Shown here: positions 1 through 6,688 of the stretch, piece by piece
How positions within the stretch are numbered: the stretch's first letter is position 1
Layout: each line of letters opens with the position of its first letter
NCBI GenBank assembly: GCA_029287515.1
Contig: JARFQZ010000010.1
Location: 1-7,891, forward strand
Length of the DNA: 7,891 nucleotides
Reading direction: 5' to 3'
Source: Lysobacterales bacterium
GTDB taxonomy: Bacteria; Pseudomonadota; Gammaproteobacteria; Xanthomonadales; SZUA-36
Made by a program: the position numbers and the translations under genes
The notes under the pieces: model-generated
Seen by the model: the letters and a program-made list of their open reading frames with translations, nothing else
What the model was told of the DNA's origin: nothing
Database searches by the model: none

Positions 1-1650
1 CAGGGCGGGAATTATCAACTTGACCTGGCATGTGACGAGCCGGATTCGCCAGACCTCGAGGTAGATCAACTGGCACTGAGTGCCACCACCGTGCGACCCG
101 GTCAGAGTCTTACAGTATCGGCGCAAGTGGCTAACAGGGGAAATATTTCCTCGGCTCCGGGCAAGATGAGATACATCCTGTCAAGCAATGAAAGCCTCAC
201 CGGGAACGTCAAGGTGCTGCAGAGCAGTGATATTGCGGCACTGGCTGCGGGGAGCACCTCTGACCAGGCCCTGGAGATTGAAATCGATACGGTGCCGGGA
301 ACCTATTACATCGGCGCCTGCGCAGAAACTGAGGCTATTGAACTGGAACCGTCCAACAACTGCAGTGCCAGCAGGCCCGTATTTGTCGAGCAGACTGATC
401 TGCCCATCGCTTTCAATACTGGCCTGAACGATGCCTGGTTTAACCCGGATACCGATGGCCAGGGGTTTTTCATCAACGTATTCCCTGACAATAACCTGGT
501 GTTCCTGTCCTGGTTCACATTTGATACCGAGCGCCCACCCGAAAGCGTGCCGTTCAAACTGGGAGACCCCGGGCATCGCTGGCTGACAGCCCAGGGATTC
601 TATGACCGGGGAATCGCCGATCTGACCGTATTTCTGACCGCAGGCGGCGTATTCGATGCGGCCGAACCGCCGGCTTCTTCACCGTTGGGCTATGGCAATA
701 TGACCTTGAGTTTCAGTGATTGCAATAACGGCACGGTTGATTTCGACCTTGCAAGTATCGGTGAAGCCGGAACCATACCGATCACCCGGGTTGTTAATGA
801 TAATGTTCGGGCCTGTGAAGAACAGTTGGGCGGAATTCCGGTTGGAACGCCTGCCGAAAATAAAGCCGATTCGGCGTTTACGTACAATCGTGCGATGAAT
901 GACGCGTGGTTTGATCCGGCGACGAACGGGCAGGGATTTTTCCTGAATGTTTATCCCGGTCTGGACTCTGTTTTCCTTTCATGGTTTACCTACGACGTAG
1001 ATCGGCCGCCAGCCGGCACGCCATTTAACCTGGGTGAACCGGGGCACCGATGGTTGACTGCGCAGGGTTCGTTCAGTCGAGACACGGCAGACCTGACGGT
1101 TAATAGCACGGGTGGCGGAATATTCAACCAGGGTATGCTGCCGCCCGGAAGTACCGTTGAAGATGGCACCATTACGGCGGTCTTCGAAAACTGCAATTCC
1201 GCAGTAGTGGACTACGATATTGATTCGATTGACCAACAGGGCCAAATCCCTGTCGAGCGAATCGTGGGAGATTCAATCCCGGACTGCGAGCAACAATCAG
1301 GGAGTGGAGGCAGGAGTGAAGAGATTTCGCCGGACAAAGATACGCTGCAAAATCGTTGCGCCGGCAGCGTGGACTGGCGATTTGAATGGCCAGAGGCTGA
1401 GAACGCGAGCTACTACGTCTTTGAGCTGTATCGAAGCGACTCCCTGGAAGATTCGCCTCGTGTGACCGCATATACTGAAACCAGCTCCTTTGACTATGCA
1501 GGCAAGGAAAGCCGGATCGACGCGAAGCACCTGGATAGCTGGCGCTGGCGTTACCTGCCGATCCTGGATTACGGCTCAGACGAGGAGGGCGGCTGGTCCG
1601 ATTTCTACGTATTCAGTGTGAAACCGCGCGGAAACCCGTGTACTGAATGA
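1..1650 (+). CDS. Secreted modular protein with CARDB-like domain and two ~135-aa repeats (5' truncated)
   Basis: The reading frame is open from base 1, so the start lies outside the window; 549 residues are visible. The GTG at 91 is only an internal valine. Residues 1-16 look like the end of another extracellular domain. Residues ~18-131 resemble a CARDB domain (PGQSLTVSAQVANRGN; GTYYIGACAE; SNNCS), a beta-sandwich common in bacterial surface proteins and proteases. Residues 143-277 and 300-434 are two copies of one module, each with NDAWF, GQGFF, VFLSWFT, PGHRWLTAQG and ADLTV blocks and two conserved cysteines. Residues ~440-549 look like a fibronectin-III or Ig-like domain (WRFEWPEAENASYYVFELYRS). 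There are no membrane segments; paired cysteines and beta-rich domains imply export and disulfides. The enzymatic part, if any, would be upstream. It converges on the GT-C gene 36 nt away. The CARDB call is good; the function is unknown. Confidence 0.85.
   Translation, partial: QGGNYQLDLACDEPDSPDLEVDQLALSATTVRPGQSLTVSAQVANRGNISSAPGKMRYILSSNESLTGNVKVLQSSDIAALAAGSTSDQALEIEIDTVPGTYYIGACAETEAIELEPSNNCSASRPVFVEQTDLPIAFNTGLNDAWFNPDTDGQGFFINVFPDNNLVFLSWFTFDTERPPESVPFKLGDPGHRWLTAQGFYDRGIADLTVFLTAGGVFDAAEPPASSPLGYGNMTLSFSDCNNGTVDFDLASIGEAGTIPITRVVNDNVRACEEQLGGIPVGTPAENKADSAFTYNRAMNDAWFDPATNGQGFFLNVYPGLDSVFLSWFTYDVDRPPAGTPFNLGEPGHRWLTAQGSFSRDTADLTVNSTGGGIFNQGMLPPGSTVEDGTITAVFENCNSAVVDYDIDSIDQQGQIPVERIVGDSIPDCEQQSGSGGRSEEISPDKDTLQNRCAGSVDWRFEWPEAENASYYVFELYRSDSLEDSPRVTAYTETSSFDYAGKESRIDAKHLDSWRWRYLPILDYGSDEEGGWSDFYVFSVKPRGNPCTE
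427..831 (+). repeat. Protein-level tandem repeat, copy 1 (~135-aa module)
   Basis: First copy of a module inside the truncated secreted protein, starting at the NDAWF block. A hand alignment to the copy at 898-1302 runs 135 residues without a gap, with 72 identities (53%). Aromatic and glycine-rich blocks dominate (GQGFF, VFLSWFT, PGHRWLTAQG). Cysteines at module positions 99 and 130 occur in both copies and could form a disulfide. The family has no name I can assign. Confidence 0.85.
898..1302 (+). repeat. Protein-level tandem repeat, copy 2 (~135-aa module)
   Basis: Second copy, offset 471 nt (157 codons) from the first, with a 22-residue linker between the copies. It keeps the same blocks and the same two cysteine positions (99 and 130 of the module). 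The DNA has diverged clearly between the copies, so this is an old internal duplication rather than a recent slippage event. Confidence 0.85.
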
Positions 1651-1674
1651 CATTTGTACGTGAAGGTTTGGTCA

Positions 1675-1705
1675 GGATGCCAGGCTCTATTCCTGCCTGG
1701 CATCC
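1675..1705. terminator. Perfect 11-bp inverted repeat between convergent genes
   Basis: The arms ggatgccaggc (1675-1685) and gcctggcatcc (1695-1705) are exact reverse complements around a 9-nt loop. The left arm and loop lie after the stop codon of the plus-strand gene (1650). The right arm encodes the last residues of the minus-strand gene, whose TAG sits in the loop at 1687-1689. The position fits a shared transcript end for both genes. Neither side has a T-run, so it is not a classic intrinsic terminator. It may act with Rho or as a 3'-end stabilising hairpin. Confidence 0.55.
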
Positions 1706-3483
1706 GGCACGGAACTCTGGGCATCAAGCTCCGCAAATCTCTGGTCGATCTGTTTTAGTCGCCTGTCTGCCATGGTCAGGTCAGGATTCAGCGCCAGGGC
1801 CTGCTGGAAAAGACTGCGGGCCACTTCCAATTGCTCCCTGTCCTCAGGGAAAACCATCATCAGCATTTCACCTTTGTACAGGTCTTTACTAGCAGGGTCT
1901 TCTACCCGATCGATGATGGCGGCGTACTGCTCGACCACTTGCTGGTACTGCTTGCGCGCCTTGTACAAGGATGCCAGGGCTAACCGCGCTTTAAGCCATT
2001 CATCGCCGTCACGGGCATGCGTTTCGAGAGCGGCTAATGCGTCATCTGTGCGGCGCAGCTTCAAATAACTGCTCATGCAGGCAGTCGCAAAACCGTATGA
2101 CTTCCTGAATTTTGACGGATTGTCGTCACAGATTTCTGCTACGCGTTCATACCGGCCTTCATTGTAGTGGGCGGCGATTAGGACGCGCAGGGCAGCATCC
2201 CCTCGTGAACCTGATTGGTACTCGGTTTCGAACAGCTGCGCCGCACTGTTCCAGTCGGCGTTGCGATCCCAGCTGATCGCCGCAAGAACTAGGATAACCG
2301 GCAAAATGATGATTATGAGATGCTTGCGTTCCAGAGTATCGGACAATTTCTGCAACCCGGCGGCGAGGGCGAAGGTCAGCCCGACAGACGGAAAATACAG
2401 GTATCGTTCCGCAATATGGGGTAGCTCGCCCTGAAGGCTGATAATCCGTATGGAAGGGAATAGCGCCAGGCAATAAAAAATCAGCGAAAATGCGAGCATT
2501 GGCCGACCTTTCGCCCAGAGAAAGACCGCCCAGCCACCGAACACGACCAGCATGCTGATGTAAGCAAACAGTTCGGTATTTTCCAGCGAGCCGTAGTACA
2601 GCCTGTTGGGATATGGCCACAACAGTAACTTCAATCCGTGCCCGAACTGTCCGACACCCTGGATCCAGGACTGGTTGACGACCAATTGGGTTTCATCCAT
2701 CAGGAAAGACAGATCATTTGTCCCGCTCGCCGTTTCTATACCGGCAGTAGCCTGGGCCGCGGCCCTGGCCCATAAGTAGGCCGCAATGGGTATCAACAGC
2801 CAAAAGACGGGCAGAAAACGAAGCACTCGTTCCTTCAGGCTACCGTGGGTAAAGAGCACAATCATTACCACGGCTACTCCGGGCAGGACGAGCGCGCTTT
2901 CCTTGAACAGGATGGCAGCAGAGTAAATCATGCCGAATCCAATCCAGGCGCCGGCGGGTCTCTTTTCCATGTTTGAGAGGAGCCACCAGAGGCCGGCGAC
3001 GGCAGCCAGTGAAACGTACATTGAAGATTTATTGAACACGGAATTGACTACTTCCGTGTGCATAGGGTGCACAGCGAATACCAAAGCAGCCATCAGGGCG
3101 TAAAACGGGACGTTCCTGTCCCGGGGCTGTGTGACGCGAAAAAAATACCTCAAAAACCCGAACAGGGTCAGGGTCGTAATCAAGTGTAAAAGAATGTTGA
3201 CCAGGTGGTAGCCTTCCCGCCATGACCCGAATAAGCGGTTCTGTAGCTCGAAATCAATCGACAGGAGGGGCCGGTACAGTCCTGACTCCCGGTTCCAAAG
3301 CTTCCTGTTGAAGGCTTCACCGAGGCTCTCCAGTCGATGTTCAGATTCGGGGCCGAAAAATATCTTGTCATCGAAAACCAGTGCATCAGGCCAGCTGTTG
3401 ACAAAGGTCAAAAGGGTAAACACGGTTAATATGAACAGGGAAATCCATGTTCCCGAACGGTCGGTTTCTTCCCTGGTTGCCAT
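1687..3483 (-). CDS. GT-C-type membrane protein with C-terminal TPRs (TMTC-like O-mannosyltransferase family)
   Basis: A 598-residue integral membrane protein. Its family is related to eukaryotic TMTC protein O-mannosyltransferases, which use a polyprenyl-phosphate sugar donor; the bacterial substrate is unknown. About 11 hydrophobic segments lie between residues 13 and 404. The first loop has Asp-Asp at 38-39 (VFDDKIFF), placed like the catalytic acidic pair of GT-C enzymes. Family-typical blocks follow: YRPLLSIDFELQNRLFG (70-86), FAVHPMHTEVV (136-146), ILFKESALVLPG (191-202) and AERYLYFPSVGL (358-369). Residues ~410-580 form about four degenerate TPRs (LASLYKARKQYQQVVEQY; ARSLFQQALALNPDL). 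An ATG at 3525 would add 14 residues. I prefer the ATG at 3483 because the best promoter candidate would start transcription near 3521. Neither start has a clear Shine-Dalgarno. It is divergent from the reductase operon. The family call is strong; the transferase activity is inferred. Confidence 0.85.
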   Translation of the reverse strand: MATREETDRSGTWISLFILTVFTLLTFVNSWPDALVFDDKIFFGPESEHRLESLGEAFNRKLWNRESGLYRPLLSIDFELQNRLFGSWREGYHLVNILLHLITTLTLFGFLRYFFRVTQPRDRNVPFYALMAALVFAVHPMHTEVVNSVFNKSSMYVSLAAVAGLWWLLSNMEKRPAGAWIGFGMIYSAAILFKESALVLPGVAVVMIVLFTHGSLKERVLRFLPVFWLLIPIAAYLWARAAAQATAGIETASGTNDLSFLMDETQLVVNQSWIQGVGQFGHGLKLLLWPYPNRLYYGSLENTELFAYISMLVVFGGWAVFLWAKGRPMLAFSLIFYCLALFPSIRIISLQGELPHIAERYLYFPSVGLTFALAAGLQKLSDTLERKHLIIIILPVILVLAAISWDRNADWNSAAQLFETEYQSGSRGDAALRVLIAAHYNEGRYERVAEICDDNPSKFRKSYGFATACMSSYLKLRRTDDALAALETHARDGDEWLKARLALASLYKARKQYQQVVEQYAAIIDRVEDPASKDLYKGEMLMMVFPEDREQLEVARSLFQQALALNPDLTMADRRLKQIDQRFAELDAQSSVPDARQE

Positions 3484-3527
3484 GGTCTGAATCAAAAGCA
3501 GTTTGATGAAGGCGTGCCCGGGCATAT

Positions 3528-3556
3528 TCTATATGCAAAATGATCCCGGGGATCAA
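3528..3556 (-). promoter_or_regulatory. Candidate sigma70-type promoter for the GT-C/TPR gene
   Basis: On the minus strand, TTGATC (3556-3551) and TATAGA (3533-3528) are separated by exactly 17 nt. Each box matches 4 of 6 consensus bases. An overlapping hexamer, TAGAAT (3531-3526), matches 5 of 6 at 19-nt spacing. Either would start transcription around 3515-3521, inside the longer version of the gene, which supports the ATG at 3483. This rests on sequence match only. Confidence 0.35.
3542..3554. promoter_or_regulatory. 13-base palindrome, possible operator
   Basis: GATCCC-G-GGGATC is a perfect 6-1-6 dyad. It lies in the spacer of the minus-strand promoter candidate and 15 nt upstream of the plus-strand extended -10. 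A regulator bound here could affect both divergent units. The single-base centre makes it a poor RNA hairpin, so a DNA-binding site is the likelier reading, but a chance palindrome is quite possible. Confidence 0.3.
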
Positions 3557-3568
3557 AAAATCTGCAGC

Positions 3569-3577
3569 TGTTAGAAT
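3569..3577 (+). promoter_or_regulatory. Candidate extended -10 promoter for the TIGR04076-AKR-DUF885 operon
   Basis: TGTTAGAAT combines the TG of an extended -10 with TAGAAT (5 of 6 consensus). No good -35 is seen at 17 nt (gggatc), which an extended -10 can tolerate. Transcription would begin near 3584, leaving a leader of about 26 nt that still contains the Shine-Dalgarno at 3598-3604. Confidence 0.35.
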
Positions 3578-3595
3578 CCAGTCACAGCTCAGCCA

Positions 3596-3612
3596 CAAAA
3601 GGTGATCTTTTG
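3596..3612 (+). promoter_or_regulatory. Ribosome binding site and TTG start inside a small hairpin
   Basis: The AAAGGTG Shine-Dalgarno (3598-3604) ends 5 nt before a TTG codon (3610-3612), and no ATG or GTG is nearby in frame, so this site decides the start. The same bases form a 6-bp inverted repeat, CAAAAG (3596-3601) and CTTTTG (3607-3612), with a 5-nt loop. The stem pairs the first part of the Shine-Dalgarno and the start codon. It is AU-rich and short, so any translational control would be mild. Confidence 0.45.
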
Positions 3613-3957
3613 CCAAACGATGAATTCGAGCTCTGGGACTTACGGGTTGAAGTAATCGGTGACCCGGAGGGCATGGTCTGCAACCACGTTCCCGGAGATT
3701 ATTTCGAATTGTCCGGCGAAAACCTGAGTTTTCCCACTGGAAATCCATTCTCCATTTATTCGCTGGCGGCGATACTTCCGCTGCTGCCGGCTAAACAGCG
3801 CATGACCCATGCCAATGACTGGATGACCACCGATGCCGAAATCGCCTGCCCGGACCCTAATTGCGGGGCGCGCTTCAGGATTACCCGCATCGGAAAATCC
3901 ACATTCCGCCACAGTGAAACCACGGTGGTGCCTTTGTCCAAGGGCGGCGATGACTGA
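3610..3957 (+). CDS. Small Cys/His-containing protein, TIGR04076 family
   Basis: A 115-residue soluble protein with no signal peptide or membrane segment. It resembles the uncharacterised TIGR04076 family of about 90-120 residues. The family-like features are an N-terminal strand (LRVEVIG), the VCNHVPGD block (C24, H26, G29, D30), FSIYSLAAILPLLPAKQR (47-64) and DAEIACPDPNCGARFRI (75-91). C24, H26, C80 and C85 could form one metal site; this is my inference from spacing, not an established property. The start is TTG with a well-placed Shine-Dalgarno; the next in-frame ATG (3673) would remove the first 21 residues of the conserved region. It is first in the operon, and its last codons overlap the reductase start by 8 nt (ATGACTGA), implying translational coupling. 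The biochemical role is unknown. The family assignment is from memory of the motif pattern. Confidence 0.8.
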   Translation: MPNDEFELWDLRVEVIGDPEGMVCNHVPGDYFELSGENLSFPTGNPFSIYSLAAILPLLPAKQRMTHANDWMTTDAEIACPDPNCGARFRITRIGKSTFRHSETTVVPLSKGGDD

Positions 3958-4990
3958 ATTCGGCCGTGTCCGGCTGGCACCGGGTTACTCTATCGCGCCG
4001 GTGATCAATGGCTGCTGGCAGTTGACGCCTGATCACGGCGGCGGCCCATCCAGCGAAGCAGAAATTCTGAGAATTTTTGCCGAACTGGTTGACCATGGCT
4101 TCACCACGTTTGATTGCGCAGATATTTACACTGGTGTAGAGCGCCTGATCGGACGCTTTCGCCGGAGCCTGCCAGACCCTGATCTCATCCAGGTGCACAC
4201 CAAGCTGGTGCCGGACAAGGCGACACTTCACGAGTTGACCGCTCAACAGGTGGAAGCCGTGATCGACCGTTCGCTCGAACGCCTGGGCATGGAGCGGCTT
4301 GACCTGGTCCAGTTCCATTGGTGGGACTGCGGTGTACCGGGGCTCGAAATGCTGACGGAATGCCTGGTGAGGGCGCAAGAGCAGGGCAAGGTCCGACTGC
4401 TGGGCGCGACCAATTTCAACACGGTGGCGATTCGCCAACTGGTTGAGCAGGGCGTTCCCCTGGTCAGCCTGCAGGCACAATATTCGTTGCTTGACCGGAG
4501 GCCTGAAAGACACATGACCGGGCTGTCGCGCGAAAGGGGGGTTGGCCTGCTGCCTTACGGTGTACTGGCCGGTGGCTTCCTGGACGCGAAATACCTGGGC
4601 GCCAGGCCTCCCGGCCGTATGAACCGGTCACTGACCAAGTATCGCCTGATCATCGAGGAAGCCGGTGGATGGGAGACATACCAGGATCTGTTGCGGGTAC
4701 TGTCCTCCATCGCCCGGAAGCACGCTGTACCCCTGGAGCTCATCGCCGCACGTTGGGTGCTGGACCGTCCGGAGGTCAAGGCGATCATACTGGGCGTCGG
4801 TTCCAGGTCCAGGGCCTCAAGAAACACCGCATTGGCGGAAGTCGAGCTGGATTCAGAGGACCGGCAAAGAATCAGGATGCAATTGGAGCGCCAGAGAATT
4901 CCGGCCGGGGATATGTACGATCTCGAACGCGATCAAAACAGTCCGCACTCCGCTATCATCAAAACCAACCTGCAACAGGCACCATTGTGA
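3950..4990 (+). CDS. Aldo/keto reductase
   Basis: A 346-residue cytoplasmic enzyme with the (beta/alpha)8 fold of NAD(P)H-dependent oxidoreductases that reduce aldehydes or ketones to alcohols. The catalytic tetrad is complete: D55 and Y60 (FDCADIYTG), K85 (VHTKLVP) and H123 (LVQFHWWD). Later family blocks are present: LGATNFN, VSLQAQYSLLDRRPE, GLLPYGVLAGGFL, and the C-terminal cofactor-binding segment IILGVGSRSRASRN. I chose the ATG at 3950, with AAGGG 5 nt upstream. The same frame is open to an ATG at 3833, but that extension lies inside the preceding gene in another frame and lacks family similarity. The start overlaps the upstream stop by 8 nt; the next gene begins 9 nt after this stop. 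The physiological substrate cannot be read from the sequence. It is single-domain, with no signal peptide. Confidence 0.95.
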   Translation: MTEFGRVRLAPGYSIAPVINGCWQLTPDHGGGPSSEAEILRIFAELVDHGFTTFDCADIYTGVERLIGRFRRSLPDPDLIQVHTKLVPDKATLHELTAQQVEAVIDRSLERLGMERLDLVQFHWWDCGVPGLEMLTECLVRAQEQGKVRLLGATNFNTVAIRQLVEQGVPLVSLQAQYSLLDRRPERHMTGLSRERGVGLLPYGVLAGGFLDAKYLGARPPGRMNRSLTKYRLIIEEAGGWETYQDLLRVLSSIARKHAVPLELIAARWVLDRPEVKAIILGVGSRSRASRNTALAEVELDSEDRQRIRMQLERQRIPAGDMYDLERDQNSPHSAIIKTNLQQAPL

Positions 4991-4999
4991 TGACCCGAT

Positions 5000-6685
5000 A
5001 TGAAAAACTTGCTTAGACTCGGCGCCGTACTGCCGATACTGCCCATTCTGTTCATGGCGGCATGCGACCATGAAACTGCCAACGTCGAGCGACTGAACCG
5101 GTTGACGGCACAATTCGTCGATGAACGGCGTCCTGGCCAGCAGAGGGTGGACAGGGCTGATTACTCTGCAGACGCTTTTGCCCGGGAGATTGAAAAGCAG
5201 CAGCAGATACTGCAACAGCTGCAGGCGATTGACCCGGAAGGCCTCAGCCTGGAGCAGGATATAGACTTGCGCCTGTTGATCGGAATTTTCCGTTCGGATA
5301 TCCATACCGCGCAGAAACAGCGCCGCTGGGAGAATGACGCTTCCCTCTACGTACCCGGCGCGCAGATTGGAAAACTGCTCGAACCTGAATTTGCAGGAAC
5401 CCGGGCGGAACGTCTGGAGCAATTGACAGCCCTGCTGGCGGCGCTGCCAGCGCGCCTGGAGCAGGGACGGCAGAATCTGAAAAGGCCGCCGAAGCGGTTC
5501 ACCGAGGCTGCTGTTTTTCAAACGCAACGCAGCATCAGTGCGCTGAAAGAGGGCCGGGACAGCCTTGACGGCCTTACTGACGAAGAAGCCACCATTTTCG
5601 ATCAAGCTGCCGCTACCCTTGAAGAGTACCTGGCGTTTCTCCAGGATGAACTGCTGCCGCGTTCCGATGGGGATTGGGCCCTGGGCCGGGAAGCCTACGA
5701 TTTTGTTCTGCAAAACCGTTGGCACATGGACGTTGACGCGGAGCGGATTCTGCAGCGCGGCCTGAAGGCCTTTGAGGAAACTGAATTGTTGGCGCAGGCA
5801 GTTGCCGACCGCATAGAGCCCGGCAGGCACTGGACCGAAGTATACGAGACCCTGAAGGATGATCATCCGGCCGCTGCGGACATCAAGCAGGCCTACCAGC
5901 AGCAAATGGATGCGGCGCAGGTTTTCGTCCTGGAACATTCGGTGCTCACGCTGCCGGCCGGTGAACGGGTGATTACCCTCGACACGCCTCCCGCAATGCG
6001 GCGCTCGTCACCATTCGGGACTTTTCAGACCGCCAGCCCTTTTGACGGGGGTCTCGAAGGGCGGCTGTATCTCACACCGATCGAGCAATGGATGACACCG
6101 GAGCAGCAGGCGAAACGGCTTCGCTCCCACCACACGGCGTGGATTCCCGTCATCGCCGTGCACGAGGCCTATCCCGGACATCACGCCCAGGCGCTGAAGG
6201 TCAATGAAAATCCCAACCTGCTGAGGCGAGTGGTCCGTGAATCCATTTTTTCGGAAGGCTGGGGGCTGTTCACCGAAGAACTGATGTTCGAACTCGGGTT
6301 CCTCGAAGGTGACGATGTTCGCCTGACTCAATTACGCAACCGCCTGTGGCGCGCGGCAAGGGTCATCCTTGACGTCAGTCTGCATACCGGACGCATGGAA
6401 TTTAACGATGCGGTGACCTTCCTGGTGGAAAAAGTACGTTTCGAACCCTATGCAGCGGAACTGGAAGTGGGCATATACATCCGCGAACCAACTTACGTGC
6501 TGGGATACCTGATCGGTATGCAGGAAATCGAATCGATCCGGGCTGAATTCATTGACCGCCATGGTGAACCCGATCCACCCAGCGAGTTTTACGACCCCTT
6601 ACTTCGAATCGGGTCGATTCCGCCCGCTCTCCTGCGTGAGGAGTTGCTGGGTGAAAAACGGGCGGCCCCGGGATCTCCGCCCTGA
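5000..6685 (+). CDS. DUF885 family lipoprotein (putative zinc metallopeptidase)
   Basis: A 561-residue exported protein. It has a basic start, a hydrophobic stretch (LGAVLPILPILFMAA) and a likely lipobox ending at C22 (FMAAC), so it is probably membrane-anchored and periplasmic. The second half carries DUF885 signatures: HEAYPGHH at 388-395, ESIFSEGWGLFTEE (E419-E427), a helix with RAARVILDVSLHTG, and EPTYVLGYLIGMQEI. H388, E389 and a His of the PGHH pair, with the downstream Glu, resemble a gluzincin-like zinc site, so peptidase activity is plausible but inferred. Residues ~150-330 are helical and charged. Length is normal for the family. The ATG at 5000 is the only start before the in-frame stop at 4991. 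It has no clear Shine-Dalgarno, so translation probably depends on coupling to the reductase gene 9 nt upstream. Its stop is 3 nt from the stop of the convergent M16 gene. Confidence 0.9.
   Translation: MKNLLRLGAVLPILPILFMAACDHETANVERLNRLTAQFVDERRPGQQRVDRADYSADAFAREIEKQQQILQQLQAIDPEGLSLEQDIDLRLLIGIFRSDIHTAQKQRRWENDASLYVPGAQIGKLLEPEFAGTRAERLEQLTALLAALPARLEQGRQNLKRPPKRFTEAAVFQTQRSISALKEGRDSLDGLTDEEATIFDQAAATLEEYLAFLQDELLPRSDGDWALGREAYDFVLQNRWHMDVDAERILQRGLKAFEETELLAQAVADRIEPGRHWTEVYETLKDDHPAAADIKQAYQQQMDAAQVFVLEHSVLTLPAGERVITLDTPPAMRRSSPFGTFQTASPFDGGLEGRLYLTPIEQWMTPEQQAKRLRSHHTAWIPVIAVHEAYPGHHAQALKVNENPNLLRRVVRESIFSEGWGLFTEELMFELGFLEGDDVRLTQLRNRLWRAARVILDVSLHTGRMEFNDAVTFLVEKVRFEPYAAELEVGIYIREPTYVLGYLIGMQEIESIRAEFIDRHGEPDPPSEFYDPLLRIGSIPPALLREELLGEKRAAPGSPP
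6654..6682 (-). terminator. Intrinsic terminator for the M16 gene, nested in the end of the DUF885 gene
   Basis: Read on the minus strand, GGGCGG (6682-6677), an 11-nt loop and CCGCCC (6665-6660) form a GC-only 6-bp stem, followed by G and then TTTTT (6658-6654). It begins 6 nt after the M16 stop codon. All of it lies within codons of the convergent DUF885 gene, so the site serves two functions. On the plus strand the stem is not followed by a T-run, so it should not terminate the operon efficiently. Confidence 0.55.
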
Positions 6686-6688
6686 GCG

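Noticed and set aside
91..93. GTG at 91 as start of the first gene
   Set aside because: The frame is open to base 1 and the CARDB-like domain begins before this codon, so the gene is truncated by the window edge.
2159..2620. Second minus-strand frame (153 codons) inside the GT-C gene
   Set aside because: It is a shifted-frame shadow of the membrane and TPR coding region; the translation is Arg/Pro-rich and unlike any family. There is no sign of a frameshift in the main gene.
3484..3525. 14-residue N-terminal extension of the GT-C protein (ATG at 3525)
   Set aside because: It cannot be excluded, but the best promoter candidate would start transcription at or after this codon, and no Shine-Dalgarno precedes it.
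3542..3560. GATCCC/GGGATC with following A-run as an intrinsic terminator
   Set aside because: The loop would be one base, or the stem only five pairs, and the site lies upstream of both genes rather than after them.
3833..3949. 39-residue N-terminal extension of the aldo/keto reductase
   Set aside because: It lies within the upstream small gene in another frame and lacks family similarity. The ATG at 3950 has a Shine-Dalgarno and gives the usual length.
3881..4513. Minus-strand open frame (210 codons) opposite the reductase
   Set aside because: It covers the catalytic motifs of the aldo/keto reductase on the other strand and shows no domain or ribosome binding site of its own.
4853..5938. 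Long minus-strand open frame (361 codons) opposite the DUF885 gene
   Set aside because: The translation has no recognisable domain, and the plus strand carries clear DUF885 and reductase coding sequence across it. Long antisense frames are common in GC-rich genes.
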